Notes under the pieces: model-generated
The model's database searches: none
The model's input: the letters and a program-made list of their open reading frames with translations, nothing else
Told to the model about the DNA's origin: nothing
Part shown: one piece after another, positions 11,340-15,769 of the stretch
How the letters are laid out: each line of letters begins with the position of its first letter
Numbering within the stretch: position 1 is the stretch's first letter
From: Deinococcus rhizophilus
GTDB lineage: Bacteria; Deinococcota; Deinococci; Deinococcales; Deinococcaceae
Direction: 5' to 3'
Length of the DNA: 15,769 nt
Assembly: GCF_030271215.1 (NCBI RefSeq)
Contig: NZ_JASNGB010000055.1
Location: forward strand, 1-15,769
Program-made: the position numbers and the translations under genes

Positions 11340-11929
11340 GGGGGGGGCCGCCGCCCGTGCAGCCACGCCGCCGCGACCAGCCCCGCCACGAAGCCGAAGA
11401 GGTGCGCCTCCCACGACACCAGCGGATTGGTCGGCAGCACGCCCCACAGCACGCCGCCGTACAGGAAGAGGGCGAGCAAGGCCGCCAGAATCGCTCCCAG
11501 CGTCCGCTCCCACCAGCCCACCCCCAGCAGGTAGGCGAGGTACCCGAAGACCAGCAGGCTGGCCCCCAGGTGCAGGCTCCCGCCCCGGCCCAGCAGCCAC
11601 ACCAGCCCGCCGCCCAGCAGGATGATCACGGCATTCGCCGCCAGGAACCGCCCCACTCCCCGCAGCGCCCCCATGAAGGCCAGCACCGCCAGCGGCCCGG
11701 TGTTGGCGATCAGGTGCGCGAAATCCCCGTGCAGGAAGGGCGCGGTCAGCACGTTCTCCAGCCGGGTGGGGTCACGCGGGACGATCCCGTACAGGTCCAG
11801 CCGCCCCCCGAAGGCGAACTGGTCCACGACCTCCTGCGCCCACACGCCGCCCACCAGCAGTGCGGTCAGCAGCAGGGCCGCCCCCACCGGAGAGCGGGGA
11901 CGGCGCGGGAGTGGGGAAGGGGAGCGCAT
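11303..11929 (-). CDS. Rhomboid family intramembrane serine protease
   Basis: A 208-residue membrane protein that would cut transmembrane substrates within the bilayer. After a Pro/Arg-rich start come a hydrophobic segment (15-32), the loop-helix with [12 protein letters not shown] (His72 and Asn76 in the family HxxxN arrangement), a helix near 97-113, the active-site helix with [14 protein letters not shown] (Ser124), a helix near 143-165, and [18 protein letters not shown] with His176 as the dyad partner. The residue after the serine is Leu, where most active rhomboids have Gly (GxSG), so activity is likely but not certain. The ATG at 11929 is 35 bases after the asd stop, with only a weak ribosome site; co-transcription with asd is likely. 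The C-terminal tail overlaps the Nudix gene by 37 bases. Confidence 0.88.
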   Translation of the reverse strand: MRSPSPLPRRPRSPVGAALLLTALLVGGVWAQEVVDQFAFGGRLDLYGIVPRDPTRLENVLTAPFLHGDFAHLIANTGPLAVLAFMGALRGVGRFLAANAVIILLGGGLVWLLGRGGSLHLGASLLVFGYLAYLLGVGWWERTLGAILAALLALFLYGGVLWGVLPTNPLVSWEAHLFGFVAGLVAAAWLHGRRPPPQASPYSPPARF

Positions 11930-11964
11930 GGCCCCAGTCTGCCGCAGGGAGGTGAGGAGTGCGG

Positions 11965-12984
<1,020 letters not shown>

Positions 12985-12997
12985 AGGTCTCTCCTCC

Positions 12998-13032
12998 AAA
13001 GAAAAATTCCGCCTCGCGGGGGGCGCGGGCGG
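12998..13032 (-). terminator. Terminator hairpin in the asd leader (putative attenuator)
   Basis: On the minus strand CCGCC-CGCG (13032-13024) pairs with CGCG-A-GGCGG (13018-13009): nine base pairs, one bulged A, and a loop of five C. It is followed by AATTTTTCTTT (13008-12998), a T-rich tail that stands out in this GC-rich DNA. The asd Shine-Dalgarno begins at the next base. The hairpin lies between the asd promoter and the gene, so it would stop asd transcription unless prevented. Confidence 0.7.
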
Positions 13033-13055
13033 CCGGGAACGCGGGGGGGCCGCCC
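13027..13055 (-). promoter_or_regulatory. Alternative (antiterminator-like) hairpin in the asd leader
   Basis: GGGCGGCC (13055-13048) pairs perfectly over eight bases with GGCCGCCC (13034-13027), with a 13-base loop. Its 3' arm shares 13032-13027 with the 5' arm of the terminator hairpin, so the two cannot form together. Its 5' arm begins right after the leader-peptide stop codon. Confidence 0.55.
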
Positions 13056-13085
13056 TCAGGGGGTCCGGGGGGTCGGGCGGCGCAT
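13056..13085 (-). CDS. Putative 9-residue asd leader peptide
   Basis: ATG at 13085 followed by nine codons reading MRRPTPRTP and TGA. It lies 6 bases after the TACCTT -10, the same spacing as the leaderless starts of full genes in this window, so a ribosome could load directly at the 5' end. Two threonine codons (both ACC) are present, and threonine is an end product of the Asd pathway; three Arg and three Pro codons dilute that signal. The stop abuts the 5' arm of the antiterminator-like hairpin. Translation is not proven; the frame could be chance in GC-rich DNA. Confidence 0.4.
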   Translation of the reverse strand: MRRPTPRTP

Positions 13086-13091
13086 GGGGGC

Positions 13092-13120
13092 AAGGTACCC
13101 GCCGGGGGGCGGGGGGTCAA
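13092..13120 (-). promoter_or_regulatory. Sigma-70-type promoter of asd
   Basis: On the minus strand, TTGACC (13120-13115), a 17-base spacer, and TACCTT (13097-13092). The expected start of transcription is at about 13085, leaving a leader of about 100 bases before asd. Confidence 0.7.
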
Positions 13121-13164
13121 GCGCGGGGGGTCACCGGGGACACCTGCCCGGCGCGGGGCTGCGC

Positions 13165-13170
13165 TATGCT
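13165..13170 (+). promoter_or_regulatory. Possible -10 upstream of the 99-residue gene
   Basis: TATGCT on the plus strand, which would start an mRNA near 13177 and leave about 67 bases of leader before ATG at 13244. No -35 is seen. The hexamer also contains an in-frame ATG (13166), an alternative start. Confidence 0.35.
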
Positions 13171-13243
13171 GCTCGCCATCGCCAAGATCAAGGCCGGGCG
13201 CGGGTGCCCAGGGGGGTCCCCGCCCGGAGACGGGAGCCCCGGT

Positions 13244-13543
13244 ATGCCCGCCAGGATTCGGATTTACGGTCAGGAAGCCACGTTTACCCAGGGCCGCTGG
13301 GTCTGCGCCGACGAGACGTTGCAGGCCATGCTGCAGGCCCTCGCCGACCCCCGCGCGACCAGCGTGGACGCCGAACTGCGGCACGCCCGCTACGCCGCCG
13401 GACGCTTCGGCGGGCAGATTGCGGTGGGGGAGGGCTGGGAGGCCGCGCCCCTGCCCGAACCCGAAATCCGCATGGAGGACATCGCCCCGCCCGGCCGCCC
13501 GCAGGCCGCCGGATGGCTGTCCTTCCTGCGCAAACGCCGTTAG
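13244..13543 (+). CDS. Small protein of unknown function, 99 residues
   Basis: I do not recognise this family. The protein begins [19 protein letters not shown], then has a predicted helix ([12 protein letters not shown]) and ends in the basic sequence WLSFLRKRR after a Pro-rich linker. The first 70 residues look like a small mixed alpha/beta domain; there is no signal peptide or membrane segment. The ATG at 13244 is chosen because GGGAG (13232-13236) lies 7 bases upstream; an in-frame ATG at 13166 would add 26 Gly/Pro-rich residues that do not look like conserved protein. The GGGAG is partly inside a CCCG-GAGA-CGGG hairpin (13223-13234), which could limit ribosome access. Its TAG overlaps the TAA of the convergent plsY (shared bases 13540-13543). 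Confidence 0.7.
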   Translation: MPARIRIYGQEATFTQGRWVCADETLQAMLQALADPRATSVDAELRHARYAAGRFGGQIAVGEGWEAAPLPEPEIRMEDIAPPGRPQAAGWLSFLRKRR

Positions 13544-14145
13544 CGTCCGCTCTGGCCCTTGTCGCCCAGTCGCCGCTCGTTTCCGGCCTGAAGGCGGGTC
13601 ACGTTCTCGCGGTGCTGCCAGACCATCAGGGCCACCAGACCCGTCACGAGCAGGCTCAGCCACAGCGGCTGCCCGGTGATCCAGGCGACCAGCGCCGCCG
13701 TCACGCCCCCCAGGATGCTTCCGGCCGACACCAGCCGGGTCAGGGCGACGGTCAGGATGCCGATCACGAACATCCCCAGCCCCACGGCGGGCGAGAGCGC
13801 CACCAGCGTCCCGAAGGTGGTCGCCACCCCCTTGCCCCCCCGGAACCCCAGAAAGGGGCTGAAGTTGTGCCCGATCACGGCGGCGACCCCGCACAGCGCG
13901 GCCTGTGCGTCGCTGAGGCCCGCCGCCCGCGCGATCAGCACGGCCAGCGCCCCCTTGACGACGTCGAAGACGGCCACGGCGACCGCCGGACCCTTGCCGA
14001 CCGAGCGCAGCACGTTGGTCGCGCCACTGTTCCCGCTGCCCACCCGGCGGATGTCCACCCCACGGGCGCGGGCGACCCAGGCGGCGGCCGGAATGGACCC
14101 CAGCAGGTAGGCCAGGGCGAGCAGCGGGACAAACAGCAGATTCAC
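13540..14145 (-). CDS. plsY: Acyl-phosphate:glycerol-3-phosphate acyltransferase PlsY
   Basis: Integral membrane enzyme that moves an acyl group from acyl phosphate to glycerol-3-phosphate, making lysophosphatidic acid, the first acylation of phospholipid synthesis. It has 201 residues, the normal length, with several hydrophobic helices. The three family motifs are present: [28 protein letters not shown], and a C-terminal [13 protein letters not shown]. The start is GTG at 14145, with [20 protein letters not shown] as the first membrane helix; it is preceded by GGGGGTGATCC, an extended match to the 3' end of 16S rRNA. The longer in-frame extension upstream translates the tandem repeat and was rejected. 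The gene is convergent with the 99-residue gene, with a 4-base overlap at the stops. Confidence 0.95.
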   Translation of the reverse strand: MNLLFVPLLALAYLLGSIPAAAWVARARGVDIRRVGSGNSGATNVLRSVGKGPAVAVAVFDVVKGALAVLIARAAGLSDAQAALCGVAAVIGHNFSPFLGFRGGKGVATTFGTLVALSPAVGLGMFVIGILTVALTRLVSAGSILGGVTAALVAWITGQPLWLSLLVTGLVALMVWQHRENVTRLQAGNERRLGDKGQSGR

Positions 14146-14149
14146 GGGC

Positions 14150-14168
14150 GGATCACCCCCCGATTGTA
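14150..14168 (-). promoter_or_regulatory. -10 and extended Shine-Dalgarno of plsY
   Basis: On the minus strand TACAAT (14168-14163) is followed by GGGGGTGATCC (14160-14150), a near-complete anti-16S match about 10 bases before the GTG start. No -35 is seen. A four-codon frame, GTG ATC CGC CCG TGA, starts 6 bases after the -10 and its stop overlaps the plsY GTG. Confidence 0.5.
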
Positions 14169-14260
14169 CGGGCCGGTGGTTTGAACGGGCCGACTTGCAC
14201 GGGCCGGTGGTTTGTATGGGCCGACTTGTACGGGCCGGTGGTTTGTATGGGCCGGTGGTC
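14168..14260 (+). repeat. 31-base tandem repeat, three copies
   Basis: Units start at 14168, 14199 and 14230. Each begins ACGGGCCGGTGGTTTG, followed by a second half of the form TATGGGCCGACTTGT. Units 1 and 2 differ by a few bases; unit 3 has a changed end (GGGCCGGTGGTC). Each unit is itself two related half-repeats of 17 and 14 bases around GGGCCG. On the minus strand the array carries regularly spaced TACAAA/TACAAG-like hexamers. It fills most of the plsY upstream region. The remaining 14261-14383 is G-rich and shows no gene. Confidence 0.9.
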
Positions 14261-14383
14261 AGGGGGGGGCTCCCCGGGGGCACCCGTCTGGGGGCAGGCC
14301 CTCCCCCGGGGTGGGGGCGCGAGTCTCAAGGCCGGGTCACGTTCGCCGGGGGGAGCCTTCACGCGGGCGCGGGGGCCAGCCGC

Positions 14384-14389
14384 TAGGGT
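14384..14389 (+). promoter_or_regulatory. -10 element, leaderless GTG start of the GGDEF gene
   Basis: TAGGGT lies 7 bases before GTG at 14397, without a Shine-Dalgarno. It supports the choice of this start. Confidence 0.5.
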
Positions 14390-14396
14390 GCGGGGC

Positions 14397-15769
14397 GTGT
14401 CTGTGCCGCCTCCCTCTCCCTCCGAGCCCGCGCGTCTGGCCGCGCTGGCCCGCTACCGCGTGCTGGGTACTCCGCCCGAGACGTCCTTCGACCGCGTCAC
14501 CCGGCTGGCGGCGCGGGTGCTGGGGGTGCCGCTGGCCGCCGTCAATCTGGTCGGCGAGGACCACCAGTGGACCAAAGCCTGCGTGGGCGGTGACGTGACC
14601 GCGACCGCCCTGGACGAGTCCTTTTGCGTCTGGACCGTGCGGCAGGAGGGGGCGGTCATGGTGGTGCCCGACGCCCGGCAGGACCCACGCTTCCGGGACC
14701 TTCCCAGCGTGCGGTCGGGTGAGGTCGTCGCCTACGCGGGCGCGCCCCTGGTCACCCCGGACGGCCACCGCCTCGGCACCCTGTGCGTGACCGCGCCCCA
14801 GCCGCGCGGGTTCGGGGAGGCCGAGTGCGAGACGCTGGAGCTGCTCGCGGAGATGGTGATCGACGAGCTCGAACTGCGGCTGCGCACCGAGGAACTCACC
14901 CGCGCCCGCGACCACGCCCACACCCTGCGCGACCTCGCGGAGCTGATGGGCGAGCCGCTGAGCCCCGGCGAGATGGCCCAGCGGGCGCTGCGGCTGCTCG
15001 CGGGCGCCATGCGGCTGGACTGGGCCGGGCTGCTGCACCTCTCCGGCGGGGGCTCGGAGGTCCTGAGCGACCACGCCTCGGCCCCCGCCGACGGCTTCGG
15101 GGCCGAGGTCCGCTGGCGGCTGCTGGACCCGGCAGGCGGGCTGCGGGCCACCCTGCTGGGCTGGGAGCGGGTCTTTCTGGACGACGCGGGGGCCGTCGCC
15201 GGGCGCTGCCCCGAACTGCTGGGCACCGGGCTGGCGAGCGCCGCGTGGCTGCACGTGCAGGTCGAGGACGGGCGGCACATGCCGGGCGGGGCCTACGTGC
15301 TGCTGCTCGCGCGGCTGGGCGACCCTGCCGTCTGGCTGGCGGAAGAACGCCTGCTGCTGGAGGCCGCCGCCCGCAGCGTGGGCGTGGCGCTGGAGCGGGC
15401 CGAACACCTTCAGGCGCTGGAACGCGCGGCCCTGACCGACGCCCTGACTGGCCTGGGCAACCGCCGGGCGCTCGACGACGCCCTCGACGACGCCGACGCC
15501 CGGCTCGCGGCCGCGGGCGAGGGCTACGTGCTGGGCGTGGTGGACCTCGACGGCATGAAGCGGGTCAACGACGAGCGCGGGCACGCCAGCGGCGACGACC
15601 TGCTGCGCGAGTTCGGGCGCAGTCTGCTGGCCCCGGGCCTCCACGCCTACCGCCTGGGCGGCGACGAGTACGCGCTGCTGGCCCCGGTCGCCCCCGGCCA
15701 TGACCCCGCCCGCTGGACCGAGCTGCTGCGCCGTCAGGTCCGGGACGCGGTGGCGCGGGTGCAGGCCCA
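14397..15769 (+). CDS. GAF-GAF-GGDEF diguanylate cyclase, C-terminus cut by window edge
   Basis: A signalling enzyme expected to make cyclic di-GMP from two GTP in response to a ligand sensed by GAF domains. The open frame runs 457 codons to the window end without a stop. The first GAF domain (about 25-155) is well marked by FCVWTV, VPDARQDPRF and YAGAPLVTPDGHRLGTLCV. A second, more divergent GAF-like domain covers about 180-338. The GGDEF domain starts with DALTGLGNRR (348-357), has VDLDGMKRVND with metal ligand Asp383, and the active-site GGDEY (421-425). The position of the inhibitory RxxD site just before GGDEF reads APGL, so product inhibition at that site is probably absent. No membrane segment is seen, so it is cytosolic. 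The GTG at 14397 is set by the leaderless -10; the first codons are Pro/Ser-rich. Confidence 0.9.
   Translation, partial: MSVPPPSPSEPARLAALARYRVLGTPPETSFDRVTRLAARVLGVPLAAVNLVGEDHQWTKACVGGDVTATALDESFCVWTVRQEGAVMVVPDARQDPRFRDLPSVRSGEVVAYAGAPLVTPDGHRLGTLCVTAPQPRGFGEAECETLELLAEMVIDELELRLRTEELTRARDHAHTLRDLAELMGEPLSPGEMAQRALRLLAGAMRLDWAGLLHLSGGGSEVLSDHASAPADGFGAEVRWRLLDPAGGLRATLLGWERVFLDDAGAVAGRCPELLGTGLASAAWLHVQVEDGRHMPGGAYVLLLARLGDPAVWLAEERLLLEAAARSVGVALERAEHLQALERAALTDALTGLGNRRALDDALDDADARLAAAGEGYVLGVVDLDGMKRVNDERGHASGDDLLREFGRSLLAPGLHAYRLGGDEYALLAPVAPGHDPARWTELLRRQVRDAVARVQA

Noticed and set aside
14168..14260. CRISPR-like array
   Set aside because: The units are contiguous tandem copies with no unique spacers, and there are no cas genes.
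13540..14283. Longer PlsY starting in the tandem repeat
   Set aside because: The extra residues simply translate the repeat; the extended Shine-Dalgarno and first membrane helix support GTG at 14145.
14337..15701. Long antisense open frame opposite the GAF-GGDEF gene
   Set aside because: His/Gln/Gly-rich shadow of a clear GAF-GAF-GGDEF frame that runs off the window end.

Overview
The window is GC-rich (about 70 percent by eye) chromosomal DNA that reads like a Deinococcus or a close relative. Two things point there. The first is the gene set: oligopeptidase B, a class 3 L-asparaginase, SpeA, a TrmA/RlmD-type methyltransferase, Asd and PlsY, several in Deinococcus-like versions. The second is the start signals: at many genes a TANNNT hexamer sits 5-9 bases before the start codon with no Shine-Dalgarno sequence, the leaderless-mRNA pattern known to be common in Deinococcus. 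There is no sign of a phage, transposon, CRISPR array or integrated island. Genes are tightly packed, with stops and starts often touching or overlapping.

Layout. 1-100: the N-terminus of an unknown minus-strand gene, divergent from an oligopeptidase B (139-2226) across 38 bases that hold two back-to-back leaderless promoters. 2282-2758: a DUF6624-like gene that collides tail to tail with a class 3 asparaginase (2760-3749, minus). The asparaginase start region overlaps the promoter of tRNA-Asp (3839-3914), which is followed by a strong hairpin. 4173-11339: a long plus-strand run of speA, an alpha/beta hydrolase, an RlmD-like methyltransferase with a single cysteine, a small lipoprotein, a GNAT acetyltransferase, an FAD oxidoreductase, a VOC/glyoxalase-like protein and a Nudix hydrolase. 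Several members of this run have their own leaderless -10. 11303-12984 (minus): asd followed by a rhomboid protease whose 3' end overlaps the Nudix gene. 13244-13543: a small unknown plus-strand gene whose stop codon overlaps that of plsY (13540-14145, minus). 14168-14260: a 31-base tandem repeat upstream of plsY. 14397 to the window end: a GAF-GAF-GGDEF diguanylate cyclase, cut by the window edge.

The most interesting item is the asd leader (12985-13120). It has a good sigma-70-type promoter, a leaderless 9-codon reading frame (MRRPTPRTP), and then two mutually exclusive hairpins, the second followed by a T-run. All of this lies ahead of the asd Shine-Dalgarno. That is the layout of a transcription attenuator, here with a leader peptide that appears to be leaderless. 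The second is the regular repeat ahead of plsY, which carries six TACAAT-like hexamers on the minus strand at alternating 17 and 14 base spacing.

Most genes are housekeeping: polyamine synthesis, the aspartate family of amino acids, phospholipid synthesis, peptide breakdown and rRNA/tRNA functions. Apart from the convergent and divergent pairs noted, there is no strong evidence that neighbours form one pathway.
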